DNA of 64,000 nucleotides from Gilliamella sp. wkB7 (GTDB taxonomy: Bacteria; Pseudomonadota; Gammaproteobacteria; Enterobacterales; Orbaceae): contig NZ_CM004509.1 of the NCBI RefSeq assembly GCF_001693435.1, positions 186,001 through 250,000 of the forward strand. Direction: 5' to 3'. The notes below the pieces were generated by a model. It was not told where the DNA came from and searched no databases. It worked only from the letters and a program-made list of their open reading frames with translations. The position numbers and the translations under genes were made by a program. Below, piece by piece: positions 30,412-42,446 of this stretch (its first letter is position 1; every line of letters starts with the position of its first letter).

Positions 30412-31845
30412 ATGAAAAACGACTTAAATCAGCCAACTTTTTACGTTCATGATTATGAAACTTTTGGTATAAACCCAGCTTTAGATCGCCCAGCACAGTT
30501 TGCAGGTGTTCGAACTGACGGTGATTTTAACATCATTGAAGATCCATTAGTTATTTATTGTCAAATTGCTCAAGATTATTTACCAAATCCTGAGGCTGTA
30601 CTTATTACTGGTATTACTCCTCAGAAAGCCAATCAAAACGGCATTTGTGAAGCTGAATTTACTAAACGAATCTATCAAGCTTTTAGTGAACCTAACACAT
30701 GTATTTTAGGATATAACAATATCCGATTTGATGATGAAGTCACCCGTAATATTTTATATCGTAACTTTTATGATCCCTATTCATATAGTTGGCAGAACGG
30801 TAATTCTAGGTGGGATCTTCTTGATGTTGTTAGAGCTTGTTATGCATTAAGACCAGATGGTATCAATTGGCCCATCAATGATAACGGTCTTCCTAGCTTT
30901 CGTTTGGAGCATCTAACTCAAGCAAATAATATTAAGCATGAACATGCTCACGATGCTATGTCCGATGTTTATGCAACTATTGCTATGGCTAAACTAATAA
31001 AAGAAAAACAACCCAAATTATTTAATTATTTTTTCTTATTACGTAATAAAAACAAAGTTGCTGAACTTATAGATGTAGTCAATATGACACCTATCATTCA
31101 TGTATCGGGCATGCTAGGTAGTCATCGAGGTAATCTATCAGTAGTTGCTCCAATAATCTGGCATCCAATACAAAACAATGCAGCAGTTATATGTGATTTA
31201 GCGGGTGATATTGACCTCCTTATTGATTTGTCCGTTGAACAAATCAAAGAGAAACTGTATACAAAAACAGAAGATCTAGAGTTAGGAGAATCGCGAATTC
31301 CTTTAAAATTAATTCATACCAATAAATGCCCTATAGTTGCTCCATTAAAAACCTTGTTACCTGAAAATGCAAAACGATTTGGGCTTGATGTAGAACAATG
31401 TTTAATTAAACTACAAAAACTACAAGAAAATCAAAATTTGCTGCAAAATAAGATGCAAGAATTGTTTAATATTGATAATAATTATCCAATTAATTCAGAT
31501 GTTGATGCTCAAATTTACCAAGGTTTTTTGAATAATCAAGATAAATTGCGCTGTGAAACGATTCGAACAACACCCACTCAACTGTTAGATAGCCTATCTT
31601 TAACATTTGATGACCCTCGTTTAGCTACTCTATTTTTTAGATATAAAGCTCGAAACTATCCTCAAGCATTAACAGAACGAGAGCAGGCTGTTTGGTTCAA
31701 TCATTGTCGAGACAAACTTAATATATCCAAAATACAAGATTATTTATTGAATCTAGAACTATTAGCTGAAACGTATATTCAACAACCTGAAAAATTAACA
31801 ATAATTAAACAACTTTATAACTATTGTCATTATTTAGTTGGATAA
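30412..31845 (+). CDS. sbcB: Exodeoxyribonuclease I
   Basis: 477 residues. DnaQ-like exonuclease motifs: FYVHDYETFG (Exo I, acidic pair), GYNNIRFDDEVTRN (Exo II) and HDAMSDVYAT (Exo III), followed by the SH3-like and helical C-terminal domains of ExoI. It degrades single-stranded DNA 3'-5' and acts in repair and recombination. Length matches E. coli (475). Monocistronic. Confidence 0.96.
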   Translation: MKNDLNQPTFYVHDYETFGINPALDRPAQFAGVRTDGDFNIIEDPLVIYCQIAQDYLPNPEAVLITGITPQKANQNGICEAEFTKRIYQAFSEPNTCILGYNNIRFDDEVTRNILYRNFYDPYSYSWQNGNSRWDLLDVVRACYALRPDGINWPINDNGLPSFRLEHLTQANNIKHEHAHDAMSDVYATIAMAKLIKEKQPKLFNYFFLLRNKNKVAELIDVVNMTPIIHVSGMLGSHRGNLSVVAPIIWHPIQNNAAVICDLAGDIDLLIDLSVEQIKEKLYTKTEDLELGESRIPLKLIHTNKCPIVAPLKTLLPENAKRFGLDVEQCLIKLQKLQENQNLLQNKMQELFNIDNNYPINSDVDAQIYQGFLNNQDKLRCETIRTTPTQLLDSLSLTFDDPRLATLFFRYKARNYPQALTEREQAVWFNHCRDKLNISKIQDYLLNLELLAETYIQQPEKLTIIKQLYNYCHYLVG

Positions 31846-31948
31846 TTGAATTTGACGGGCGTATGATAAGATCAATTCTATTTATATCATTGAAGCCGCA
31901 GATATAAATAATCATCATAAAGTTTAATATATTTAACAATATAATATT

Positions 31949-32400
31949 ATGAAACATTTTTTAGCCAAACATGCAACGATAAAACATCGACTCTATTCTT
32001 TATACTATACGCTGTTCAGCTATGGTCGAGGATTGATTATTTTAACTCTCTGTTTATGGGTGGGAAATATAATCTCAAAAATAATACCGATAATGATTCC
32101 TGGCAGTATTATTGGTTTGTTACTTCTATTTTTCTTACTTGCTTTCCAGCTTATCCCAACTTGTTGGATCAAAAATAGCTGTAATCTATTTATGCGTTAT
32201 ATGACGGTTCTTTTTATTCCTGCTGCTATGGGCATAATGGATAACTATTCACTTTTATTAGAAAATTGGATCCCTATTATCTTTAGTAGTGTAGGTGGAT
32301 CGCTCATTGTATTAATTTTTACCGCATTTCTAACCGAAAATTTCCAAAAAACAATGCCCCAAAAAAGAACAATTTTATCAAAAAATCAGGAGAAGCAGCC

Positions 32401-32404
<4 letters not shown>
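31949..32404 (+). CDS. yohJ: CidA/LrgA-family membrane protein YohJ
   Basis: 151 residues, four membrane segments, with the family motif MIPGSIIGLLLLFFLL and a conserved FIPAAMGIM. Related to holin-like LrgA/CidA; in E. coli yohJ pairs with yohK. An N-terminal extension of about 20 residues relative to E. coli suggests a later start is possible. The stop overlaps yohK (ATGA). Confidence 0.9.
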
Positions 32405-33739
<1,335 letters not shown>

Positions 33740-33817
33740 TTTTTTGTAAAAAAGTTTCAGGTTATGGGTATGTTTCAGTAAAAAAATAGGCACAAAACTA
33801 TTGTCTAATAAATTAGA

Positions 33818-33833
33818 TTGCATTTTTATGCAA
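33818..33833. promoter_or_regulatory. Candidate ARG box and promoter of the art operon
   Basis: TTGCATTTTTATGCAA is an inverted repeat resembling the ArgR half-sites TGAAT-N4-ATTCA with one base changed in each. It overlaps a plausible -10 (TTTTAT, 33824-33829) spaced 17 bp from TTGTCT. artP starts 43 bp downstream. Regulation by ArgR is inferred. Confidence 0.45.
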
Positions 33834-33876
33834 AAAAAAGTAATATTTAGTCAATTTAAATTTAAGAAAACGAAGA

Positions 33877-34605
33877 ATGAATATTGAACTAAACCATATT
33901 AATTGCTTTTATGGTTCTCATCAGGCATTAAATGATGTTTCATTATGCTATCCACTTGGTGAAACGATTGTTTTACTTGGTCAAAGTGGTGCAGGAAAGA
34001 GCTCTTTATTAAAAGTATTTAATTTACTTGAAATTCCAACATCGGGCGAAATGACTATAGCTGACTCACATTTTGATTTTTCAAAAAAAATCAGTGAATC
34101 AACAATTCGACTACTTCGAAAAAATGTTGGTATGGTTTTTCAAAATTATAATTTATGGCCACATTTAACTGTACTTGAAAATCTAATTGAAGCACCTTGT
34201 CAAGTATTAAAAATGTCTAAAAAAGAAGCCAGTGACAAAGCAATGTCGATTTTAAAACGTTTGCGGATAGATGATATGGCACACCGTTACCCTCTTCATC
34301 TTTCAGGAGGACAACAACAACGTGTTGCTATAGCAAGAGCATTAATGATGGAACCTCAAATTTTATTATTTGATGAGCCAACTGCGGCTTTAGATCCAGC
34401 TATAACATCGCAAATAGCAGAAATCATTAATGAATTATCACAAACAGGAATTACACAAATTATTGTCACACATGAAGTGGATTTTGCTCGTAAAGTTGCT
34501 TCGCAAGTGATTTATATGGAACACGGTAAAATTATTGAGCAAGGACAACTAGAATGCTTTGCTCATCCTAAAACCAAAGAATTTAAAGCTTATTTATCAC
34601 ATTAA
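33877..34605 (+). CDS. artP: Arginine ABC transporter ATPase ArtP
   Basis: 242 residues, as in E. coli. Walker [10 protein letters not shown] (about 36), signature [15 protein letters not shown], Walker [15 protein letters not shown]-terminus [22 protein letters not shown] matches ArtP. It energises uptake of arginine or related basic amino acids; first gene of artPIQM. Confidence 0.95.
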   Translation: MNIELNHINCFYGSHQALNDVSLCYPLGETIVLLGQSGAGKSSLLKVFNLLEIPTSGEMTIADSHFDFSKKISESTIRLLRKNVGMVFQNYNLWPHLTVLENLIEAPCQVLKMSKKEASDKAMSILKRLRIDDMAHRYPLHLSGGQQQRVAIARALMMEPQILLFDEPTAALDPAITSQIAEIINELSQTGITQIIVTHEVDFARKVASQVIYMEHGKIIEQGQLECFAHPKTKEFKAYLSH

Positions 34606-34626
34606 ATAATATTATTGGGTGAGAAT

Positions 34627-35361
34627 ATGAAGAAAACATTATTAGCTGTTTTATTAGCAGGAACGGCATTTGTAACACAAGCAGCAGAAAACCTCATCAT
34701 CGGTACAGAAGCAACTTATGCTCCTTTTGAATTTACTAATGATAAAAATGAAATTGTCGGTTTTGATATTGATATGATTAACAAAATTTGTGATGAAATG
34801 AAAGTTTCTTGCAAAATCGTTAATCAATCATTTGATGGTTTAATTCCCAGTTTAAAAACTCGTCGAATTGATGCTGCAATTGCAGGTATAGATGTAACAG
34901 CTGAAAGAAAAAAACAAGTTGATTTTACTAAAATTTATTATGATGATAGTTCAATTCAATTCATCACATTAAAAGACTCCCTAACAAGTTTAGATCAACT
35001 TAATGGCAAACGTGTCGGTATTCAAAAAGGTACGACTTATTTAAAATATTTGAATGAAAAATTTCCGGATGTGAAACCGGTTAGTTACGATAGTTATCAA
35101 TTTGCATTTCTTGACTTAAAAGCTAAACGTATTGATGCTATTGTTTCAAGTTCATTCGTAGCTGGTGATTGGTTAGGTAAAGAAGCCGAAATTGTACCAT
35201 TAGGTGATAAAATCACTGATCATGAATTTTTTGGTGAAGGTTTAGGTATTGCTTTACGTAAAGGTAATGATGAGCTTCGTGAAAAATTTAACCAAGCAAT
35301 CGATAAGCTAAAAGCAAATGGAGAATTAGACGCTATTTATAAAAAATGGTTTAATAATTAG
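34627..35361 (+). CDS. artI: Periplasmic arginine-binding protein ArtI/ArtJ
   Basis: 244 residues from ATG 34627, preceded by GGTGAG. Signal peptide KKTLLAVLLAGTAFVTQAA, then the SBP_bac_3 fold: LIIGTEATYAPFEF, DIDMINKICDEM, and KRIDAIVSSSFVAGDWL. Binds arginine or another basic amino acid. Only one binding protein is present where E. coli has two (artI, artJ), so I cannot say which it equals. Confidence 0.94.
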   Translation: MKKTLLAVLLAGTAFVTQAAENLIIGTEATYAPFEFTNDKNEIVGFDIDMINKICDEMKVSCKIVNQSFDGLIPSLKTRRIDAAIAGIDVTAERKKQVDFTKIYYDDSSIQFITLKDSLTSLDQLNGKRVGIQKGTTYLKYLNEKFPDVKPVSYDSYQFAFLDLKAKRIDAIVSSSFVAGDWLGKEAEIVPLGDKITDHEFFGEGLGIALRKGNDELREKFNQAIDKLKANGELDAIYKKWFNN

Positions 35362-35395
35362 TCGTTAAAATTTAATTCTTAACTTGATTTATGAT

Positions 35396-35429
35396 CTCGC
35401 CGCATACATTGCGGCGAGTTTATTTTTTT
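35396..35429 (+). terminator. Intra-operon terminator between artI and artQ
   Basis: CTCGCCGC-ATACATT-GCGGCGAG followed by TTTATTTTTTT: an 8-bp GC-rich stem with a T-run. It should lower transcription of the permease genes relative to the binding protein, which is needed in excess. Confidence 0.9.
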
Positions 35430-35449
35430 AATTTAAATACGGTTTTTTT

Positions 35450-36226
35450 ATGTCAGACTTTCTATCCAACGGAACAAACTGGATTCTATCTTCGATGGAC
35501 GGATATATCTTGCCATTAGCGCAAGCAACGTCAATCACATTATCCTTAGCTTTTGTATCATTAATTATAGGCATGATATTTGCTTTTATTTTTACACTGT
35601 TAGAATCTGCGCCTTTCAAACCCGTTGCATGGTTAATGTCCTTATTTAATTTGACTATCCGCGCCCTACCCGAATTATTAATTGTGGTAGCAATTTATAC
35701 TGGACTACCTTTGTTATTGATGTCATTAGATGATGGAATAGCAATTTCGCTTGGATTTACCTCATTTACATTGCAAATCGACATAGCAAACACAAAACCC
35801 GATCCGTTTTTATGTGGTGTAACTGCCCTTTCATTACTTTATGCGGTTTATGCATCTCAAACATTACGTGGTGCATTTAAAGCAATTTCAAACGGTCAAA
35901 AGCAAGCTGCACAAGTACTGGGATTAAGCAAATCGCGAACGTTCTTTCGAATTATTATGCCACAAATGTGGCGTCATGCCTTACCTGGATTGAGTAATCA
36001 ATGGCTAATACTATTAAAAGATACCGCGTTAGTTTCGGCAATCGCTATTGATGATTTGATGATGCAAACAAAAACCATAATTGCTCGAACTAATCAACCT
36101 TTTCTATGGTATTTCATTGCGATGCTTATTTATTTAATTATTTCTATTTTAAGTCAAAGGATTATTACACGAATCGAAAAGCGTTCAACCTATTTTGAAC
36201 AACCAAAATCAGCCAATAGTTTGTAA
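35450..36226 (+). CDS. artQ: Arginine ABC transporter permease ArtQ
   Basis: 258 residues with several membrane segments and the HisM-type permease signature QAAQVLGLSKSRTFFRIIMP (EAA loop, about residue 148). Forms the channel with ArtM. The region LDDGIAISLGFTSFTLQIDIANTKPD is a periplasmic loop somewhat longer than I expect for the family. Confidence 0.92.
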   Translation: MSDFLSNGTNWILSSMDGYILPLAQATSITLSLAFVSLIIGMIFAFIFTLLESAPFKPVAWLMSLFNLTIRALPELLIVVAIYTGLPLLLMSLDDGIAISLGFTSFTLQIDIANTKPDPFLCGVTALSLLYAVYASQTLRGAFKAISNGQKQAAQVLGLSKSRTFFRIIMPQMWRHALPGLSNQWLILLKDTALVSAIAIDDLMMQTKTIIARTNQPFLWYFIAMLIYLIISILSQRIITRIEKRSTYFEQPKSANSL

Positions 36227-36235
36227 GGTCACGTT

Positions 36236-36913
36236 ATGTTTGATAATTTTATTTACTATCTTAAAGTCATTTTACAAGGACTTCCTGATACCTTAAGTTT
36301 AGGTATTTTAGGCATTATTTCAGCAGGTCTATTGGCTGTTATTTTATCTTGCTTATTATCGCTAAATTCTTGTGTAATAACTAAAATTATACGCACTTAT
36401 ATTATTATATTTACCGGTTCACCGCTTTTAGTTCAGCTATTTTTAATCTACTATGGACCATCACAATTTGGCGATGTTTTAAATAAAGTACCGACATTTT
36501 ATGAGGTTATCTCTTCACCTTGGTTCTGTGCTTATCTTGCATTAACACTTAATAGTGCAGCCTATACTACGCAAATATTTTATGGTGCTTTAAAATCCGT
36601 ACCACAAGGTCAATGGCAAGCGTGTGAGGCTTTAGGTATGAATAAAAGACAAACATTAAAAATCGTCATGCCATATGCATTAAAACGAGCACTTTCGACT
36701 TATTCTAATGAAGTGGTTTTTGTAGTAAAAGGTACGGCTTTAGCTTCAATGATTCCTGTTATGGATATTATGGGATATAGTAATCAATTAAATGGAGATT
36801 ATTATGATTTTTCAATTTTTGTGGTTGCAGGGCTAGTCTACCTCTTGATAAATGGGCTTTTAAGCACCATTATGAGGGTAATAGAGAAAAAAGCCCTCAT
36901 TTTTGAAAACTAA
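36236..36913 (+). CDS. artM: Arginine ABC transporter permease ArtM
   Basis: 225 residues; EAA loop [20 protein letters not shown] at about residue 126 and [15 protein letters not shown] near residue 61, typical of ArtM. AAGG stands before the ATG, 10 bp after artQ. Its stop lies one base before the uvrC start. Confidence 0.93.
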   Translation: MFDNFIYYLKVILQGLPDTLSLGILGIISAGLLAVILSCLLSLNSCVITKIIRTYIIIFTGSPLLVQLFLIYYGPSQFGDVLNKVPTFYEVISSPWFCAYLALTLNSAAYTTQIFYGALKSVPQGQWQACEALGMNKRQTLKIVMPYALKRALSTYSNEVVFVVKGTALASMIPVMDIMGYSNQLNGDYYDFSIFVVAGLVYLLINGLLSTIMRVIEKKALIFEN

Positions 36914-36914
36914 T

Positions 36915-38750
36915 ATGAGCCAATTCGATTCAGCATCATTTTTAAAAACAGTCCCACATAAACCTGGTATTTATCAAATGTTCAATGATAAACAGACCAT
37001 TATTTATGTGGGAAAAGCCAAAGATCTCAATAACCGATTAAAAAGCTATTTTAACAGTAGTAAAAAAACACTTAAAACAGACAGGCTAGTCAGCCATATT
37101 CATCATGTTGAATTTACAATTACTAACACCGAAACTGAAGCTTTACTACTAGAACAGACTTACATCAAAAAATATCAGCCTCGTTATAATGTATTATTAA
37201 AAGATGATAAGAGCTATCCATTTATAAAGCTTAGTAAAGAACGCCATCCACAATTATCACTTTATCGTGGCGCAATTAATCGAAAAAAAGATGAGTTTTT
37301 TGGTCCTTATCCGAGTGGATATGCAGTTAAACAGATTTTAGCACTACTACAAAAAACCTTTCCGATTAGGCAATGTTTGGATAGTACTTATCGCAATCGT
37401 ACTCGTCCATGTTTGCAATACCAAATTAAACGTTGTTTAGGTCCATGCGTACCAGGATTAGTTAGCGATGAAGATTATAATGAGCAAGTTAATTATGTTA
37501 GATTATTTTTATCTGGACGATCAGAGCAGATTATCCAAAAAATAACTGAAGATATGCATAAAGCAAGTAGCGAGCTTAACTTTGAAAAAGCCGCAGCATT
37601 ACGTGACCAGTTACAAGCCATAAAACATATTAATGAGAAACAAGCTATATATAATAATAATGATAATCTTGATGTCATTGGATTCCATTATGAGTCGGGC
37701 TTAGCGTGTATTTATGTTTTGTTTATCCGCAATGGGCAAACTTTTGGTCACCGCTCCTACTTTCCTAAAGTGCCATCAAACACTGAGCTCGAAGAAGTTA
37801 TTGAAACCTTTTTAGGTCAATTTTATCTGCAAGGTAATCAAAATAGAAATATTCCTCAAAAGATTTTATTAAATTTTTCATTATCAGATAAACAAGCAAT
37901 GGAAGAAACTTTATCTATCATTGCAGAGCATCAAGTTAAATTAGTTGATGAACCTAAAGGCGATAATCTAAAATTACTTAACATTGCTACTGTTAATGCA
38001 CAAACAGCAGTCAAAAATAAATTATTAGAAAATTCAACCATAAAACAACGCTATGATGCGCTTAAGGCATTTTTAGGGATTGATAAAATCAATCGTATGG
38101 AATGCTTTGATATCAGTCATTTTATGGGTAAAAATACAATAGCGTCTTGTGTGGTATTTGATGAAAATGGTCCAGTCAAATCTGAATTTCGTCGCTATAA
38201 TATAACGGGCATAACTCCAGGTGATGATTATGCTGCGATGGATCAAGTATTAAGACGTCGTTACAATAAAAAAGATCTACCTGATGAAAAAGTTCCTGAT
38301 ATTATCTTCATTGATGGTGGTAAAGGGCAACTTAACCAAGCATTACAAGTATTTGAACAATTAGATGTAAATTGGAATAAAAATCATCCAATTTTAATCG
38401 GTGTGGCAAAAGGTGCAGAAAGAAAAGAAGGTCTAGAAACACTATTTTTTGAAGCACATGGGACAGGTCATTATCTTGATGATCGCTCCCCTGCTCTATT
38501 GCTTATTCAACAAATACGTAATGCGTCTCATGATCATGCTATTGTAGGGCAACGTAAAAAAGGGACAAAACAACTTACGGATAGTGCATTAGAACATATT
38601 GATGGCGTGGGCGCAAAAAGACGAAAAGCACTTTTAAATCATTTTGGTGGATTAAGAGAGTTAAAAAATGCCAGTATTGATGAAATAGCCCAAGTACAAG
38701 GTATTTCTAAACCGTTAGCTGAAAAAATTTATCTAAATTTACAACAATAA
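36915..38750 (+). CDS. uvrC: Excinuclease ABC subunit C
   Basis: 611 residues from ATG 36915 (the frame opens at TTG 36903 inside artM; the E. coli protein is 610). Domains: GIY-YIG nuclease ([21 protein letters not shown]), the Cys-rich linker ([15 protein letters not shown]), a UVR motif ([11 protein letters not shown]), the RNase H-like nuclease ([22 protein letters not shown]) and C-terminal HhH ([20 protein letters not shown]). It makes both incisions in nucleotide excision repair with UvrB. Confidence 0.97.
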   Translation: MSQFDSASFLKTVPHKPGIYQMFNDKQTIIYVGKAKDLNNRLKSYFNSSKKTLKTDRLVSHIHHVEFTITNTETEALLLEQTYIKKYQPRYNVLLKDDKSYPFIKLSKERHPQLSLYRGAINRKKDEFFGPYPSGYAVKQILALLQKTFPIRQCLDSTYRNRTRPCLQYQIKRCLGPCVPGLVSDEDYNEQVNYVRLFLSGRSEQIIQKITEDMHKASSELNFEKAAALRDQLQAIKHINEKQAIYNNNDNLDVIGFHYESGLACIYVLFIRNGQTFGHRSYFPKVPSNTELEEVIETFLGQFYLQGNQNRNIPQKILLNFSLSDKQAMEETLSIIAEHQVKLVDEPKGDNLKLLNIATVNAQTAVKNKLLENSTIKQRYDALKAFLGIDKINRMECFDISHFMGKNTIASCVVFDENGPVKSEFRRYNITGITPGDDYAAMDQVLRRRYNKKDLPDEKVPDIIFIDGGKGQLNQALQVFEQLDVNWNKNHPILIGVAKGAERKEGLETLFFEAHGTGHYLDDRSPALLLIQQIRNASHDHAIVGQRKKGTKQLTDSALEHIDGVGAKRRKALLNHFGGLRELKNASIDEIAQVQGISKPLAEKIYLNLQQ

Positions 38751-38784
38751 CGCATTGAAAAAATAACACATTTCAGGCAACATA

Positions 38785-38809
38785 AGTGTTAAAAGAACAC
38801 TATTTTTTT
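38785..38809 (+). terminator. Intrinsic terminator after uvrC
   Basis: AGTGTT-AAAAG-AACACT then ATTTTTTTA, 35 bp after the uvrC stop. Short stem but a clear T-run. Confidence 0.75.
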
Positions 38810-38859
38810 ATTATCACTAATACTTTGATTAATAAGATAAAAAAAAGAGCTTATTTCAC

Positions 38860-39414
38860 ATGAAAATCAACCTACCAACATTTTTAACCCTATTTCGAGT
38901 TATTCTAATTCCTTTTTTGGTGTTAGCATTTTATCTTCTACCCCACGAATGGTCTGGTTTTTTTTCAGCGTTAATTTTTTTAATCGCAGCAATAACGGAT
39001 ATTTTTGATGGCTATCTTGCTCGTCGTTTAGGACAAACTACCAAGTTTGGTGCTTTTTTGGATCCCGTTGCTGATAAAATTATGGTAACAATTGCACTAG
39101 TATTAATTACTCAATATTACCAAGCATGGTGGATCTCTGTTCCAGCAATAATAATTGTCTCACGTGAAATTATAATATCCGCTTTACGTGAATGGATGGC
39201 TGAAATTGGCAAACGTAGTAATGTTGCCGTGTCGTCCATTGGCAAAATCAAAACCATTGCCCAAATGACTGCATTAACTTGGTTACTTTGGCGTCCTTGT
39301 GACATTGTTATTTATGCAGGCTTAGTCACTTTATTACTTGCTACAATTTTAACCATATTTTCCATGATCCAATATTTATGGATAGCACATACTGATCTTT
39401 TAGAGGAAGAATAA
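38860..39414 (+). CDS. pgsA: CDP-diacylglycerol-glycerol-3-phosphate 3-phosphatidyltransferase
   Basis: 184 residues, four or more membrane segments, with the CDP-alcohol phosphotransferase motif [27 protein letters not shown] (D-x2-DG-x2-AR-x8-G-x3-D-x3-D). It makes phosphatidylglycerol phosphate in the inner membrane. The uvrC-pgsA-tRNA order is as in E. coli. Confidence 0.96.
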   Translation: MKINLPTFLTLFRVILIPFLVLAFYLLPHEWSGFFSALIFLIAAITDIFDGYLARRLGQTTKFGAFLDPVADKIMVTIALVLITQYYQAWWISVPAIIIVSREIIISALREWMAEIGKRSNVAVSSIGKIKTIAQMTALTWLLWRPCDIVIYAGLVTLLLATILTIFSMIQYLWIAHTDLLEEE

Positions 39415-39434
39415 CTCCTCTTCTTCTAAATTTT
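39399..39434 (+). terminator. Hairpin overlapping the pgsA stop
   Basis: TTTAGAGGAAGA pairs with TCTTCTTCTAAA (12 positions, one G-U), 8-base loop, followed by TTTT. Probable pgsA terminator. Confidence 0.6.
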
Positions 39435-39637
39435 AAAAGTGTAATTTTATTGTTTAACTTTGACTCAATAAAATTACACAAATCTACTTTAAGTCAGCAA
39501 AAGAATATCTTTAAGCCATTATCAAGTTAAACATTAAGCAATCAATCGATTTATTTAAAATTTCTATTGACTGAAAAACTGAGATAGGTAAAATGCACAG
39601 CATCCAAAGCGAATTACTTTTTGATAATTAGTTTTGA

Positions 39638-39725
39638 GCCCGGGTGGTGAAATCGGTAGACACAAGGGATTTAAAATCCCTCGGCCTTTTTGGCCGTGCG
39701 AGTTCAAGTCTCGCCCCGGGCACCA
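39638..39725 (+). tRNA. leuZ: tRNA-Leu (UAA)
   Basis: Full 88-nt cloverleaf with encoded CCA. Acceptor GCCCGGG/CCCGGGC, anticodon stem GGGAT/ATCCC around loop TTTAAAA giving anticodon TAA, a long variable arm (CGGCCTTTTTGGCCG), and T-loop GTTCAAGTC. Close to E. coli leuZ, which also follows pgsA. Confidence 0.97.
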
Positions 39726-39742
39726 TTTAAAACACTTCTTTT

Positions 39743-39818
39743 GCGGGAATAGCTCAGTTGGTAGAGCGCAACCTTGCCAAGGTTGAGGTCGCGAGTTCGA
39801 ACCTCGTTTCCCGCTCCA
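39743..39818 (+). tRNA. glyW: tRNA-Gly (GCC)
   Basis: 76 nt with encoded CCA. Acceptor GCGGGAA/TTCCCGC, anticodon loop TTGCCAA giving GCC, T-arm GAGTTCGAACCTC. Follows tRNA-Leu by 17 bp. An integrase remnant begins about 230 bp downstream, so its 3' end may have been an attachment site. Confidence 0.97.
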
Positions 39819-40044
39819 ATTCACGTTTCATAGTCTTTTATAATCAAATATTTATCGACTTTTTTTATTTTAAAATCAGTCAGTAAGCCTTGTTTTGTAC
39901 TCCATTAAAGAGTACTGAGTTGTATTATAATCCACTCGTAAATGGTACATCCAACGATACATTGCATTTTTTACTGTTTTTTAGTTCTATCTCCTTATAA
40001 TTAGAATCTCCTTTTTTCTGTTTTGTTGTTTGAGGAGATTGTCT

Positions 40045-40936
40045 ATGGCTTTACTGATGCCTTAATGAAAGATGATAAACCTAAATCGAAAGCTTATACT
40101 CTGAATGATAATGAGGGCTTGGCGTTGTTTGTGTCGCCTTCGGGCGGTAAAACGTGTCATTTTCGTTTTACGTTACAAGGTAAATGACAACGTATTTCGT
40201 TGGAGGTGTATTCAGAAGTTGGCCTTGCATAGGCAAAAGTACAGTGTGAGTCTAATCGTTCTATTTCACATGTTTCTGTAACTGCTGGTATTCCTTTTAC
40301 TCATACTATTGCCAGTATGTCTAGTATGTCTCATGCGTCTAACTTGGGACGTTTTCAACAAGAAATTCATGCCTTTGTTATTGAGGTGCATTCGCATTCG
40401 TTAGAGGGTAATTCGGATGATATGGCGGCCTCTTGTGTTGTTTCGTCTTCGAGTTTGCTGAGTTTAATATGCATTGAGAGTTGTGTAAGTTTCGTAAGCT
40501 AGGATTAGATAAAAAGGATAAACGGAAAAGTACTGCGTTGCAGATTGAGCAGTATTTGTGTAAGGATATGATACCGAGATTGGGCATTTGAAATTGGATC
40601 AGATTTTGCAACGGGAGAAGTAGGTGGTTTTTTCGTGAAATTGAGGCATGTGAGGCGTTGTCGTTAGCGAAAGGCTCTGTGCACATCGCAGTGAACTACA
40701 GCTGTGTATCAGTAACAGTGTTTACGGCGGTTGGGTTTTAATGATAGGCTGACAACCCATGGGATTCGGGCGACTATTTCATCGGCTTTGAATGAGCTTG
40801 GCTATCCTAGGGAGCGGATTGAGGTGCAATCTTTCATTCGCATAAGGATCAAATACGCGCCTCTTATAATCATGCTTTGTATGTGATGCAACAACCGGAG
40901 ATGATGCAGACGTGGGCTGATAAGTTGGATGCTTGA
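40045..40936 (+). pseudogene. Decayed P4-type tyrosine integrase
   Basis: Conceptual translation with frame changes gives the integrase N-terminal domain (TDALMKDDKPKSKAYTL, NEGLALFVSPSGGKTCHFRF, then QRISLEVYSEVGLA), a central part (TALQIEQYLCKDMIPRLG) and the C-terminal end (THGIRATISSALNELGYPRE, IRASYNHALYVMQQPEMMQ, TWADKLDA). There is a frameshift after the third codon, in-frame stops (after LQGK and after GLA), and the stretch holding most of the catalytic domain is missing. The full gene would be about 1.2 kb against 0.9 kb here. Such integrases insert at tRNA 3' ends, and tRNA-Gly lies just upstream. It cannot be functional. Confidence 0.85.
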
Positions 40937-41400
40937 GCATTAATTTACAAAAAAATAAAGATCCTGTATGCTGATAGGAGGACATAGCATTACCTCCATA
41001 GTGTTGTGGTTAGAAGCCTCGTTGTGTTCCCGCACAACGGGATTTCGTTAGTGAAAAAATCATTTCATCTGTTCGATCGTTAGTAACTTTACCCTAGTTA
41101 TAGCAGATTTTTTATGTATTTTATAATCGTTGAATTAAAACAATTGACCATTATTGATCAGTAATAACGATCCTAATAGTCGTTCATATTATTTTTAACC
41201 CATGGAGTAATTAACCTATTTAAAAAAAGAACCCCATAATATTATTTTCTTTGTTTTTAAGATGCTGAGGTACTTCGATAAAATCTAGTAAAACATGAAT
41301 AAAGTCAAAATAAACACGATAGGTAAGAAAAAAATTTAATAAATTAATTCATCTTTTTTGTTAATACTAGAAGACTGCTGTGATATAAAAAACAGCACTA
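40937..41400. other. Non-coding region after the integrase remnant
   Basis: No gene or clear repeat found. I looked for a second copy of the tRNA-Gly 3' end as an attachment site and did not see one here. Confidence 0.5.
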
Positions 41401-42321
41401 TCAACTAATTTTTTCAGCAAAATAATTGATGAATGCCTTAAGTTTCATTGAGTTTTTGTATGCCGAAGGATAAAGAAAGCAAAACTCCCAAGCATTTTCT
41501 TTATTATACTCAGATAAAATTTCAACTAGCTCTTTTCTCTTTAGTTCTTCTTGTACAGAAAAACTAAAAAGTTGAACTATACCACCATCATTTAAAGCTA
41601 AAAATTTGGTCGCTTGGATACTATCAAAGATTTGTATTTGGCTATTTTCAATATTGTCTTTACATATATTTTTACTCAAAAATGTCCAGTGAAATCGTTT
41701 ATTATTTTGACTAGAGCTAAAATTGATACATTTATGATTTATTAGTTCATTAGGGCAAACAATCATGCCATTTTTTGCAAGATAATTTGGGCTAGCATAT
41801 AATCCGGTAGTGGCAACAAACAATTTTTTTTTAATTAGAAAAGCCTCTAGCTTGGTATTTTCTTGTACTAGTCTAACTGATAGATCATACTCTTCAGCTA
41901 CGAAATCAATATTTCTATTAGTTACATGAAAATCAAGTTTTAAATTAGGATGCTCTTCAGAAAAATTAGCTAGATAAGGTGATATTTTATAGTTAAAAAA
42001 GGTTTCTGGAACGCTTATTTTTAATTTACCTCCTATTGCATTTTTTTCAGTTTTAATAGAATGCCCAGCATTAATTAGCATATCTAATATTTCGGAGCAT
42101 TTTTTATAGTAAATACGCCCTTCCTGTGTCAATTTAACTTGACGTGTACTACGTGAAAATAATTCGAATCCGATTCTCTCTTCAAGTCTCTTAATAGAGC
42201 GACTGACAGCAGCAGGTGTAATATTTAAATATTCAGCAGTAACTGAAAAGTTCTCATTTTCTGCCGCTACTAAAAATAATTCAAGGCTAGCGATATGCAT
42301 AGTTTTAAACTGTTTTTTCAT
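41401..42321 (-). CDS. LysR-family transcriptional regulator
   Basis: 306 residues from ATG 42321, with AAGG upstream; the frame is open to 42414 but the extra 31 residues (FLLCVIKLNYKIFQK) do not belong to the family. N-terminal winged helix: ELFLVAAENENFSVTAEYLN, ITPAAVSRSIKRLEERIGFE, LFSRSTRQVKLTQEG. The rest is the effector-binding domain. It lies downstream of, and in line with, the decayed tautomerase and cupin genes, the DJ-1-like gene and the DMT permease, which it may regulate. Confidence 0.9.
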   Translation of the reverse strand: MKKQFKTMHIASLELFLVAAENENFSVTAEYLNITPAAVSRSIKRLEERIGFELFSRSTRQVKLTQEGRIYYKKCSEILDMLINAGHSIKTEKNAIGGKLKISVPETFFNYKISPYLANFSEEHPNLKLDFHVTNRNIDFVAEEYDLSVRLVQENTKLEAFLIKKKLFVATTGLYASPNYLAKNGMIVCPNELINHKCINFSSSQNNKRFHWTFLSKNICKDNIENSQIQIFDSIQATKFLALNDGGIVQLFSFSVQEELKRKELVEILSEYNKENAWEFCFLYPSAYKNSMKLKAFINYFAEKIS

Positions 42322-42446
42322 CGGATTGCCTTTATTTATGAAAAATAACTGCTTTTGGAATATTTTATAATTTAACTTAATTACACACAATAAAAACTTC
42401 ATTGTAATCAACATAATGGATTACAAGGAAATATGAGTATAGTAGT

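Noticed and set aside
39743..40045. Attachment-site duplication of the tRNA-Gly 3' end
   Set aside because: I found no second copy of the tRNA 3' sequence within the window.
40317..40985. Small frames on both strands over the integrase remnant
   Set aside because: They do not match the readable integrase fragments; they are by-products of its decay.
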